Source of the DNA: Hypsibius dujardini
Lineage: Eukaryota; Tardigrada; Eutardigrada; Parachela; Hypsibiidae
DNA: 25,163 nt
Assembly (NCBI GenBank): GCA_001579985.1
Contig: LRSR01003596.1
Location: forward strand, 1 to 25,163
Direction of reading: 5' to 3'
The position numbers and the translations under genes were made by a program. How positions within the stretch are numbered: the stretch's first letter is position 1; every line of letters starts with the position of its first letter. This document shows, piece by piece, positions 1 to 9,560 of the stretch. The notes under the pieces were generated by a model that was given only the letters and a program-made list of their open reading frames with translations, ran no database searches and was not told the origin of the DNA.

Positions 1-131
1 GTCTGTGTCTGAGTCTGTGTCTGTGTCTGTGTCTGTGTCTGTGTCTGTGTCTGTGTCTGTGCCTGTGTCTGTGCCTGTGTCTGAATCTGTGTTTGTGTCT
101 GTGTCTGTGTCGGTGTCTATCTGTGTGTCTG
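1..131. repeat. TG / TCTG microsatellite (GTCTGT-like hexamers)
   Basis: Near-perfect GTCTGT/GTGTCT hexamers with a few GCC and GAG interruptions run from the window edge to about 131 and probably continue to the left. Translation gives only a Ser-Val repeat, so I treat it as non-coding. It belongs to the same TG/TCTG/CCTG family as the other arrays in this window and lies just before the Gln-Thr ORF. Confidence 0.95.
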
Positions 132-162
132 GGCCATTGAATTCAATTTCTCGTGACTGGAA

Positions 163-1443
163 ATGCCATCTACAGTCCAGGGTCCAGTCAGTGAGAGCCA
201 TCAACAAAGACCCGCTCCACAGGGACAGAACATACGTTCCCGGATGTCACCGCAGACGAAAAAAACTCAAACTAGCAAGACCTCACCGAAAGCAGTGACT
301 CGTAGACAAACCCCGAAAGCAGTGCTAAAAGATTCCACCAAAAAAACAAGCCGAGACATCACTCGAGGAACCCGGAATCCCCTCGTCAAGGTCGGAGAGG
401 CGGTTCGAAGTCCGGTCAACCCGATCAACGGCCGCTTCAGCATCTACCAATCCTACGGTAATGCCTTTGTGGAGACCCCGGTTCGGCAGACAATTCTTTC
501 CGGTGCGCGGACCAATGTCGTCGTGGCTGCGGCTCCTCCCGCAACGCCTGCAAACCTCGTTTCGCAGTTTTTAGCGATACCACCACTGATGTGGGCAGGG
601 CCTGGGGCTAAAACGTCCTTGCGGACAGCGACTGGGCGAGCGACATCTAGAGCTGTTCGGACTGCTACAAGTGCGACCCCGCAGACTACCGCGCGTCAGC
701 CTGTTGTTGCTGCACTGTGGAATCAGCCAACAACAGCGGCGATAGTCTGGACCGTACAGCAGACGGTGTTCAATGGTACCACAACGAATGGAACGGACAC
801 GTCTGCTAAGCCTGAATCAGGCAATGCGACGAACGCCGATGTTCAGGCAAGCGTTGGAATAGGCAAGACACAGGCAAGCGCTGGAATACGGACACAGACA
901 CAGGCAAGCGTTGAGACACGGACTCATGATGAAACAAACGAGCAGACACAGACACAGACAAGCATTGGGAGACAGATACATACTCAGACAAGCGCTGGGA
1001 GACAGGCACAGACACAGGCAAGGGTTGAGACACAAACTCAGACAAGCTTTGGGAGACAGACACAGACACAAGCAAGGGTTGAGACACAGACTCAGACAAG
1101 CGTTAGGAGACAGACACAGGCACAGGTAAGCATTGAGACACAGACTCATGATAAAACACACGAGCAGACACAGACACAGACACCAAGGTTTGAGACACAC
1201 GTACCGGTATGGCCGGTATATAACGTGTCCGAAACAAGCAGCGGAGTACCATGGAAAGCAGCATACCTGCAGATGCCGTTATTCGAGCTGTCAACAAGCA
1301 CAGCAGCAACATCTACCAGCATCAGGACTACCACTAGTGTAGAATGTGAGCACGTGGTGGTCCTTTCACGGGATGAATTCTTCCGGATCGGGGCGCTTGG
1401 GATATTCCAACTAAAGTCCGGTGTCTGCGTCAAATTTAGCTAA
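163..1443 (+). CDS. Unrecognised 426-aa protein with Gln-Thr (TQT) repeat domain
   Basis: I do not recognise this protein. The frame is open for 426 codons. Residues 1-70 are basic and Ser/Thr/Lys-rich. Residues 70-215 are Ala/Thr/Pro-rich and largely non-repetitive. About residues 225-345 are imperfect 18-residue (54-bp) repeats of the type GRQTQTQARVETQTQTS. A non-repetitive tail of about 80 residues ends in GVCVKFS and a TAA stop. The repeats come from CAGACA hexamers read as Gln-Thr, the complement of the TGTCTG microsatellite beside the gene. The ATG at 163 follows an in-frame stop at 154. A possible acceptor (CTACAG at about 173-178) means the ORF could instead be a last exon. I see no signal peptide or membrane segment. 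The non-repetitive ends argue for a real gene, but repeat-derived ORFs can be spurious. Confidence 0.5.
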   Translation: MPSTVQGPVSESHQQRPAPQGQNIRSRMSPQTKKTQTSKTSPKAVTRRQTPKAVLKDSTKKTSRDITRGTRNPLVKVGEAVRSPVNPINGRFSIYQSYGNAFVETPVRQTILSGARTNVVVAAAPPATPANLVSQFLAIPPLMWAGPGAKTSLRTATGRATSRAVRTATSATPQTTARQPVVAALWNQPTTAAIVWTVQQTVFNGTTTNGTDTSAKPESGNATNADVQASVGIGKTQASAGIRTQTQASVETRTHDETNEQTQTQTSIGRQIHTQTSAGRQAQTQARVETQTQTSFGRQTQTQARVETQTQTSVRRQTQAQVSIETQTHDKTHEQTQTQTPRFETHVPVWPVYNVSETSSGVPWKAAYLQMPLFELSTSTAATSTSIRTTTSVECEHVVVLSRDEFFRIGALGIFQLKSGVCVKFS

Positions 1444-1565
1444 AGAGTCTGAAAATATCTTTCCAAGCCGCCACTGTATAATCTCATTCACAACTTGTCC
1501 CATGGAGAGAGTGCGTAAATATGTAATATCAAAGGCATTCTCACATATTCAATTATGAAAATATA

Positions 1566-1569
1566 CATG

Positions 1570-1616
<47 letters not shown>

Positions 1617-1782
1617 ACAGGCAGATAGATAGATAGATGGAAAGCAAGCGGGCAGAGACAGACAGATAGACAGACAGACAGATAGACAGACAGGCAGACA
1701 GATAGACAGACAGATAGACAGGCAAACAGACAGATAGACAGACAAACAGACAGACAGACAGGCAGACAAACAGACAGACACC
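1566..1782. repeat. CAGG/CAGA tetranucleotide array
   Basis: About eleven uninterrupted CAGG units (1570-1613) pass into interrupted CAGA, GATA and CAAA units up to about 1780. On the minus strand this reads CCTG followed by TCTG. It is open in all three minus frames only because the motif lacks stop codons; the resulting Cys-Leu-Ser-Val peptides are not taken as genes. Confidence 0.95.
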
Positions 1783-2571
1783 GCAACTTTTATTAATCAA
1801 CTAATTTACGCCGTCCGGATGTCAATGACAAAGCATTTTTGGATGTAATCATCCTCATCCTACTATTAGCATAACCTTGGCACCACACACACATGTACGT
1901 CATCGGTAAACCCTCGCGACCGCAGGGGATCATCCGAATCAACGCCTGAAATCCGCAAAAGTGCTCTTCCGCCGGAATCCACTCAACGTTTAACCGGCTT
2001 CCTGAACAGAGACCGACCACATATGAGTTTGCAGTTAGCACAAGGCTTTTACGGCCGAGGATTTTTGAGTGCCTCGCGAGGATGGGATGCAGAGGCCGAT
2101 ATGAATTAACGTCATCCACAACCGCCGATGTGTTTATTACGGGCTTTTTATTGCGCACAAAATCGCGCCGCGATAAAGAGCCTTTTTAAGGGCCTTTCAC
2201 TTTAAGGAAAACGGGCAGGTAACAAGTGGTGAAAGAAAAAAATTCAGACAAACCAGTTTCGAGTTTCCTCCGTACGAATAGCGGCGCTTCAGACAAGAAA
2301 GCGCGTTAAAGGGAGGCGGCGAAAGCCGGATTCATTTCCCCCATGCAGCGCTTCATTGAAAAACGGCGCCGCAATTACGTACAAAACATTTGTACCGAGC
2401 GCCGACTACTTACTCATAAGTGTGCACCAAATACACGTGATTGACGCTTTTGTCAGACCAGCAACTTACAAGAAAAACTCCAACCGAACGGATGGAAAAT
2501 CCGGTTTTCGTTGTTGCTGACGTCGGCAGCGAAGGAAAACCCCCATCGCACAAGCGGTTTCTATCCTTTGA

Positions 2572-2739
2572 CAAACAGACAGACAGGTAAACAGACAGAC
2601 AGATAGACAAACAGACAGACAGACATACAGACAGACAGACAAACAGACAGACAGGCAGGCAGGCAGACAGACAGACAGACAGACAGACAGACAGGCAGAC
2701 AGACAGGCAGGCAGACAGACAGACAGACAGGCAGGCAGA
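2572..2739. repeat. CAGA/CAGG tetranucleotide array
   Basis: Interrupted CAGA units with blocks of CAGG run for about 168 bp, in the same orientation as the array at 1566-1782. Confidence 0.95.
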
Positions 2740-3356
2740 CATATCAACGGCAGAAACGACAACACAACACTACATGAACACAAGCCTTCAATGATGAAGG
2801 GATCGTGTTAATAGTGCGCACTAACCATCCGCCGAAAACAACATCACCACGGCCAAAGTGAACGTCCGATCGGGCGTGCGTCGGCAGAAACCCTCCGTCT
2901 AATGCACCTCTCTCGTACTACGGCAGTACGTAACATCATGTAATGGTCGGCCCGAAAATGGTAGAGAACAGCGCAGGCCGTCAAGACAGCCGAACAACAC
3001 ACCACGGAAAAAGGCCCCCCGGACTCTGACGGGTCCGTTGCGCACTTTAATCGCTCGCTCACCGTGTGCGGCTGAACAACCAGCACTACTCTTCTCCGTC
3101 GTCGTCGGAGACCTCGCCGCAAAATAGATTGTTCGATTTTTGCCTTCACCATCTGCAGTCGTGTACCCTTCTCCTATTTGTCAATCACAACCTCACCGTC
3201 TTCTTGCTCCCGTGAACGTGAACCCCTTACATGCGTCAATCTTTTATGTGCACCCTGTTATACCGACCAATCCTCGAGTCCGGCTAATAATAGGCGATCA
3301 CATATACAGTTCCTCTTCCTGTCGCTAATAATACCAGCATATCACACACCCGGCCC

Positions 3357-3470
3357 TTGCCTGCCTGCCTACCTGCCTGCCTACCTGCCTGCCTGCCTAC
3401 CCACCTGCCTGCCTGCCTGCCTGCTTACCCACCTGCCTGCCTGTCTGTCTGTCTGTCTGCCTGTCTGTGT
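3357..3470. repeat. CCTG then TCTG tetranucleotide array
   Basis: Blocks of CCTG (with CCTA and CCCA variants) are followed by TCTG units. It lies about 370 bp upstream of the first coding exon of the 206-aa gene, in opposite orientation to the two arrays before it. Confidence 0.95.
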
Positions 3471-3836
3471 GGTGGTTCCACGTCGGACGGAGGGGGACCC
3501 TGTGATCGATCGGAAAAGCGGGTTTTCCACTCAGCAGTTTTCTCTGCGTTGTGTATTTTCCTCTGCAGCTGCATCATAGTATTGTTACTACTGTGACTGT
3601 GACTGTGAGAGAAGCAGCAGCAGCAGCAGCGGTGGCTCTTCAGTGAAGAGTTGAATCAGCAGGATTACGAACTTTTTGTTTGCGTACTGGGCAACATCGG
3701 GCCATTATAATAAGCTGCTACTTTTGTTGTGTGGTGGCAAGTGTCAACCGGAAGCGGACGCAGACGGACCTTGATTAGTTGCGGAGGTGTTTTTGGTTTG
3801 GATTTTGGCATTCCTGTCGGGAGGAAAGAGGAAATT

Positions 3837-4092
3837 ATGGACAGCGTGAAGAACTGGTATCGCTCAAAGTCGATGAATTTTCCGCCGCAGAATAACGGTC
3901 GGAGTGGCGGGGGCTACGATTTTGGGAATAATCCGGGAGACTTCAAGTCGCAGAACTATGGCCCCACCGATCGCGCACTGTAAGTAACAGACAGACCGTT
4001 TGTCTGTCTGTCTGTCTGTCTATCTCTCTGTCTACGTGTCTGTCTCTCTGTCTGTTTGTCCATCTGTCTGTCTGTCTGTCTGTCTGTCTGCA

Positions 4093-4128
<36 letters not shown>

Positions 4129-5669
4129 CATCTGTCTGCCTGTCTGCCTGCATATCTGTCTTTCTGTCTGTCTCCCTGTCTCTCTGTCTGTTTGTCCATT
4201 TGTCCATCTGTCTGCCTGTCTGTGTGCATGTCCGTCTGTTTGACGCCTACGGCGCCGAATCACCGGTCAATGTATCCATTCCGCAACAGTCTCAATATAC
4301 TGAACTGACCGTCACCAGAGGCTCATAGACATAGATTGATGGCCCCTTTTTTACACTAAGAGAAATTATTTTAAACTTGTTAGACATGCTCTATGGCCGG
4401 CTGACTTTCTGACAGGCAAATCAAACTGGTAAAACGTTATGTCCGCGCGTAATGCCACTTGAGTGAGTCCGCCCGATGATGTCTGACGTTCACCCTGTGT
4501 GGTGGTGATGAGACACGTCCGTTGATCTAGTAGTTCGCAATTTTTCTATGTGTGTCTGTGTCTGTGTATACATGTAGGCTGTTTTCTGCGGTCAGTAGTG
4601 CGAAATGTGAAATGTAAAACCTGTTGTTGTTTTTTCCGCAACAGCAAAATGGCGACGGAGGTGGGCAAGAAGTTGACGCCAAGCACCGAAACTAAAAATA
4701 CCGTCGTCAATGCCGTGGAACATTACGTAAGAATTCCGCGAAAAATATGTTTTTATGATTCAGCTATAAATAAACAAAAGCCTGTAGTTAGCGGTTAAAT
4801 GACGCTTAAAAGAAAGGTTCAATAAACTCTACACATGTAGACATTGTGGCAGGCCGCTCCCTGAAAAGACAGTCAGAACTCAGAAAGAGGAATATCCTCC
4901 AGACAGCCATGCAGACAGACAGAGCGCCATGCAGACAGACAGAGCGCCAGACAGACAAGCAGATAGAAAGATAGACAGACAGACAAACAGTCACGCAACT
5001 ATGCAGGCAGGCAGGTATGCAGACAGATAGACAGACAGGCAGTCCCACAACTATTCAGGCAGGCAGGTATGCAGACAAACAGACAGACAGACAGCCACGC
5101 AACTATTCAGGCAGGCAGGTATGCAGACAAACAGACAGACAGACAGTCACGCAACCATACAGACAGGCAGGTATGCAGACAGACAGACAGGCGGTCACGC
5201 AATTATGCAGGCAGGCAGGTATGCAGACAGATAGACAGACAGACATATTTCACATCAGTAATTCTATTTCCAGGGTCGCAAACTCATTCCGAACGAAGCC
5301 ACTAAGCAGAAGGTGTCCCGCTTCTACGAAAGCCAGGTCGCCAAGCTCAAATACGCCCAACTCAAAGAGGGCTACCAACCCGGCGACCGGGACGACCTTA
5401 CCCGCTTCGCCGAGGAGGACTCCTTCTACGGGGCACACAACAGTTCCAACAACAGCGAGCCTTTCCGGTACCCCGCCACCTCGACGGCGTACTCGGAACG
5501 CGAGGTACCGACCATTCAGCCGCTTCAACCGCAATCACGATTGCGGACCAGTTCGCTGTCTACCCCTGCTCCCAGTACCAGCAACAGCGGTACTTCTCCA
5601 GCCCTGGCTGCGACTGCCTGGGACGGAACCTTCATGCGCTACAAAGAGCCATCGACAGGTCGAGTTTGA
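3837..5669 (+). CDS. Unrecognised 206-aa protein, three exons
   Basis: Three exons join in consistent phase: 3837-3979 (donor GTAAGT), 4645-4726 (acceptor CGCAACAG, donor GTAAGA) and 5274-5669 (acceptor TATTTCCAG, stop TGA). The ATG at 3837 has A at -3 and G at +4; an in-frame ATG at 3729 would add 36 residues. The N-terminus (about 48 residues) is Asn/Gly/Ser-rich. Residues 49-125 look like a folded, charged helical region (STETKNTVVNAVEHYGRKLI, then KVSRFYESQVAKLKYAQLKE). The C-terminal 80 residues are Ser/Thr/Pro-rich and probably disordered. I cannot name the family. Intron 1 is filled with a CTGT array and intron 2 with a CAGA array, placing complementary repeats on either side of the 82-nt middle exon. 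The upstream 3590-3836 region contains a short CAG run (about 3613-3630) and may be 5' UTR. Confidence 0.72.
3998..4225. repeat. CTGT array in intron 1 of the 206-aa gene
   Basis: CTGT units with CTCT, CCAT and CTGC variants start 18 nt after the 5' splice site at 3980. In the sense strand the transcript reads CUGU. Confidence 0.95.
4911..5247. repeat. CAGA array with 52-bp higher-order unit in intron 2
   Basis: CAGA/CAGG units are organised into a longer unit. The marker GCAGGTATGC recurs at about 5011, 5063, 5115, 5167 and 5215, giving periods of 52, 52, 52 and 48 bp. Each unit also carries a CACGCAACTAT-like spacer. The array ends about 25 nt before the acceptor of exon 3. It is open on the plus strand as a Gln-Thr-Asp-Arg repeat, which is not taken as coding. 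Confidence 0.9.
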
Positions 5670-5798
5670 AAGACAGACGTCCAGTCAGACATCATCGTCT
5701 GTATCTGCACTCAAGACAACGAAAACTACGCCTGCGCATAGAGATGTCTGGATGCCAGACAAGTGGTGCCAAAACCGGGGCTATTGGACAATTCCTCC

Positions 5799-5955
5799 AT
5801 TTGATTGATTGGTTGATTGAGAGTTACTCCAGTGTGTTGATTGATTGATTGGTTGAGAGTCACTCCGATCTGTTGATCGGTTGATTGATTGAGTCACTTC
5901 GATCAGTTGATTGGTTGATTAATTGAGAGTCACTCCGGCCTGTTGATTGGTTGAT
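5799..5955. repeat. TTGATTGATTGG-type repeat downstream of the 206-aa gene
   Basis: TTGATTGATTGGTTGA blocks alternate with GAGAGTCACTCCG spacers, four imperfect units of about 43 bp. It lies just beyond the stop codon at 5669 and may be part of the 3' UTR. Confidence 0.85.
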
Positions 5956-7615
5956 TTTACACTTTTTTATTTCGTCCTGTGCGACCTTGAGTTCCACACT
6001 CACCAGCACTCGCAACTGCATGTGTAGATGTAAACACCAATCGTGTTTTGTTTCTCTCTCCTGTCACAATTCAGTCGGATTTCGATAGATGTCTGAGGCC
6101 ATATGCCGTGGTTGCTTTCTCCTTTGGCTCGCTGATTTGACATACACTATACCGAATGATAATGAAACTTTTTAGATGATTTTTTACCGTCAACCCGGTC
6201 CGGGGTTGGCGGTGTTGTTTCCGGTCTGGCCAGCTATTCGATGAATGAGCCTATACTACGGTACAGCCATCGTTACCGGCACTCTCGACATCCTTTCCAA
6301 GTTGAGGAGATGACACAGACATCAGACATCAGACACAACACTCAACAACCCGGTTCATGCATAACAATAACGGTCCGATTGTGCTGACTCGATGCAAGCA
6401 TACAGGGCTGGATAAACAGGAAATGACGTATATCATCGGTTTGCTTGGGAAGTTTAGGAAGTCTGTATTGGACCGGTACCGTTGGGAGCACTGATACGTC
6501 AGGATCCACTGAAAACGAACAGTCCTGAAAATTCAAACAAATAAACAAATAGATAGACAAACAGGCCGTATGGATAGAAAGGCAGCCAGGCAGAGCGAGG
6601 GGTAGTCAGACCAAAAGACAGACACGTAGGTAGGCAGACAGAAAAGTAGGCAGATAGACGGACAAGGACTGCCAAGGGAAAGAGCGCACGGACGAGTGGA
6701 CAAGATAGTCAGGCAGACAGACAAAGGACAGATAGACATCCAAGGGTAAAAATAGGCAGACAGACAAACAGGCGGACAGACAGGCAGACAGACAGGCAGA
6801 CAGACAGACAGATAGACTGCCAAGGGGACAAATAGACAGACAGGCAGATAGACAGGCAGACAGACAGATAGACTGCCAAGGGGACAAATAGACAGACAGA
6901 TAGGCAGATAGACAGGCAGACAGACAGACAGACGAGGGGAAGCGCAAACGAACGAACAGACAGACTGGCAGACAGACAGACAAATAGTTGGAGATTCCAT
7001 GGAGCGAGAATCAAGAAACTCAAAAATTCACTGCCGTTTGTCTGAAATAAAGTAGCGGAAATTTTGAACACTAGTGACCTTGCATGCTGCTAAATGAGCA
7101 CAAAAGCCGTCTGAGAGAGCGTTCTTCACTCGATAAACCCAGAAGGTTAGCGATGTGCGGTGCTTCAAGTGACACTTCGGCATTGCTACTTCGCGAGGAA
7201 AAAATTCGCTGCGATTGATGAATGAAGAGCCCTCCATACCGGATATCGGTTGCTGAGACGGCCGTCAGACACGTGGTCGTGTATTACACGCAGACACCGA
7301 ATAAATAATGTCAAACGCAGAACGAATACGACAGACGGCGGAAGAGAAAAGGCGGTATTGAGATACCTGAAGAAAATTGAAGATTTTTCTGCTGCATCTT
7401 TAGTTAACGGTAAGTCACGACTCACTCACTGACTGAACGACAGAGTGCACCCACAAAAAAGGAAATAAAGGAAAGAGGTTTACGCTAAAATGAAGTAATA
7501 ATATTCGAACCGAAGAAAGTCCAAACGAATATGTAGGAGACAACGAAGGAGAGACCTCCACTCGCATGTGGGGCAGAAGGTATTAAGAGGTCGTACCCGG
7601 AAGACAATTGTCTGT
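5956..7615. other. Gene-poor interval between the 206-aa gene and TRIR
   Basis: No exon chain is supportable here. The interval contains the CAGA array at 6545-6989 and otherwise unique sequence. A short plus-strand frame ending at a GTAAGT at about 7410 could be read as an exon, but nothing links to it. Confidence 0.45.
6545..6989. repeat. Degenerate CAGA array with embedded longer repeats
   Basis: CAGA/CAGG/GATA units are interrupted by a non-tetranucleotide segment GACTGCCAAGGGGACAAA. This appears at about 6815 and 6871 (56 bp apart), and a variant occurs at about 6667. The minus-strand open frames are Cys-Leu-Ser-Val repeats and are not taken as genes. Confidence 0.9.
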
Positions 7616-8754
7616 CTACTTGACCAACGGTCGGGCGTGCCGTTCTTCCGCGCACAGCTGGTCGGAGTACTTCTTCATCTCCTCCAGGTAGGCGTTGGAT
7701 GACGATTCCTACAACGTGGTCCAATCAAAGACTGTGTATCAACCAATCAACCTATCAAAGACTGTGAATCAACCAATCAACCAATCAAAGACTGTGAATC
7801 AACCAATCAGCCAATCAAAGACTGTGAATCAACCAATCAACCAATCAAAGACTGTGAATCAACCAATCAACCAATCAAAGACTGTGAATCAACCAATCAA
7901 CCAACAAAGACTGTGAATCAACCAATCAACCGATCTGATATCAGCATTAAAATGACATCACAAACAATCGATGCCACAAATACTTTGTGCATTCTTTTTG
8001 GAAATAAATATGGTGACTAGTATTCAAAATAAAAACAGACACACCATCCCACCAAAACAGAAAACAAATCAATTCACAAAGTCAAACTCATTTGCAGCGT
8101 AGTAGTAGTAATTAAACCATCAATGAATATTTTCAGTAACTCCAACAATCAACCAATCAATCGACCACTTTACATTGCCAATGCCTTTCATGCAAATCAA
8201 TCAATCGACCGTACACGCACTTTATGAACCAGTCGGTTTAATTATCCGTTTCGCATCTCTTTGGGAAGCATCCCTTACCTTTGCTGAAACAGCTGACGCT
8301 CCGGAAGTGGCATCCTCGGTCTTGGCGCGCTTATCCGGCGTCAAGACTCCCGTCTTGAGGGTGACTTTGCCTCCACGTTTTCGCTTGCTGCCCAACAGTC
8401 CCACCTAGTGCCACATTCTCTGACATGAGCAACCGTTTCCACTCACTGAGCACCTTCTCTCTTTCTTTCTTTTCTAGCTCAAAATACACATTCTCCAACT
8501 CCGTGCGCCGTGTACAGTCAACCCAACACACGACGGAGTGGCAGCCTTACAATGGGATTTTGCGACTGGGATGTTGAGGACGTCTCTGCGGACTTCCCCG
8601 CTTCCAGCCTCCTCTCAACCGCAGGAGCGACGCTGGTCCCCGACGTCGGAATCCCATCGGGCATTGATGATCCGCCGGGATTATTATCGCGATGGCGTTG
8701 CTGGGTGAGATCGTGCGATTCTGAAGAATTTTTGGTCTGACGAGATGAATTCAT
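7616..8754 (-). CDS. TRIR: TRIR (C19orf43-like telomerase RNA-interacting RNase) homologue
   Basis: Three minus-strand exons join in phase 0: 8754-8551 (68 codons, donor GTAAGG), 8404-8279 (42 codons, donor GTAAGG) and 7708-7616 (30 codons plus TAG, acceptor GTTGTAG), giving about 140 aa. The conserved C-terminal half matches vertebrate TRIR as I recall it: a basic KRKRGGKVTLKTG block, a KRAKTED block, then YLEEMKKY and the terminal RPLVK. The human protein is reported to be a nuclear exoribonuclease that associates with telomerase RNA; the function here is inferred. The N-terminal 68 residues are Ser/Gln/Asn-rich and unlike human TRIR. The 146-nt first intron is uncertain. It contains a possible 27-nt in-phase micro-exon (8473-8447) and an open frame (ELENVYFELEKKEREK). 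The second intron (7709-8278) holds a 30-bp tandem repeat. I chose ATG 8754 because an apparent acceptor (GCGGACAG) lies 17 nt upstream. Confidence 0.78.
7722..7931. repeat. 30-bp tandem repeat in TRIR intron 2
   Basis: TCAAAGACTGTGAATCAACC with a CAATCAACCA linker recurs at 7725, 7755, 7785, 7815, 7845 and 7875, plus one shortened unit. Because 30 is a multiple of three, the plus strand reads as a 10-residue peptide repeat (SKTVNQPINQ). It begins 14 bp inside the intron, next to the acceptor of the last TRIR exon. Confidence 0.95.
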
Positions 8755-9560
8755 CGTGTTGGATTCAATTCCTGTCCGCGGCAACGTAGCCCACTGTCAA
8801 AATGGCAAGAAAACGCTAGGAAATTACAAGTGGGATTCAAAATAAATCGTTTGGGAACTTGAGTGAGGTTCACGCAAGAAAAAAAAGTACGAGGTGAAAC
8901 TTTAATTCGGAGAACGTCGAAATCGCTTTGAATTCGGAGACGTGAGGACAGCAGGGGGCGCACGTGTTCGCCAAATGGCAACGAAGAGTACACACATGGC
9001 CACAATACTGGGTGTTGGGCTCAAACTCGGGCCACCCAATTTCGCTTGCGCCTGGCTGAAGATTGGTTTGAACTCTGCCACGCAGTAATCTGGCCACGTG
9101 TACTCAGTTGATTGATCTATTCGAGCAGCCAAAACAGTCACAGAAATTTCACCTTGGTTTTTCCAGACAATCGTCCGTTCTATACAACGGGATCCTTGTC
9201 TTGCTTTGTATGCCATTTAGTTGGCAAAATTTTCTTTAACGTTGTCAAAGCTTCCGATTGTGTGTAAGATCGCAGCTTTTGATGTAGCAGGGAACAGAAG
9301 AAGTTCGCCGAATTAAAAGTTTTACCTCGTACTGGTAAGTACGAAGAAACTGATGATCCTAGTATTAAAATGCTGGAACATAGGTTCTCGCTTGAGGAAC
9401 ATATGTTCCCTCCAGAACAGCATGTTCTCCCCAAAATAACCGGTTCTCCCGGATTTGATTGGTTGTTTTTTGAAAACCTTGATTGTGTGTGTCCAAAATT
9501 CCAACCATTTTACTTGATCTACATCTGCTTCGTACACAGTCGATAAATGCGGAAGATATT
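8755..9560. other. Spacer upstream of TRIR and downstream of TAF12
   Basis: I see no gene. Because TRIR and TAF12 both run leftward, this should hold the TRIR promoter and 5' UTR and the distal TAF12 3' region. A cluster of GTTCTC/GAGAAC half-sites at about 9378-9440 resembles sequence at about 11320-11356. Confidence 0.5.

Larger units (their letters stand above)
1444..3356. other. Gene-poor interval
   Basis: Apart from the arrays at 1566-1782 and 2572-2739, this is unique-looking sequence with no ORF I can support. A 121-codon minus-strand frame (1793-2158) and a 102-codon one (2844-3152) show no recognisable motif and no clear splice context. The right end probably holds upstream sequence of the gene that begins at 3837. 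Confidence 0.5.

Noticed and set aside
1488-1800. Open frames rich in Cys-Leu-Ser-Val (also at 2410-2783, 4000-4328, 6533-7071, 13754-14090, 20922-21762)
   Set aside because: The CTGT tetranucleotide lacks stop codons in every frame, so these frames are open by composition alone and overlap introns or spacers.
1793-2158. 121-codon minus-strand ORF
   Set aside because: No recognisable domain, no repeat bias and no splice or promoter context. A frame of this length is expected by chance in 25 kb read in six frames.
2844-3152. 102-codon minus-strand ORF rich in Arg and Val
   Set aside because: No motif or neighbouring exon supports it, and it lies in the likely upstream region of the plus-strand gene.
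3943-4263. Gln-Thr-Asp-Arg repeat frames on either strand (also 5017-5305, 16630-16836, 24201-24570)
   Set aside because: They are readings of the CAGA complement inside introns, without independent start or splice support. The 163-1443 ORF was kept only because it has long non-repetitive parts on both sides.
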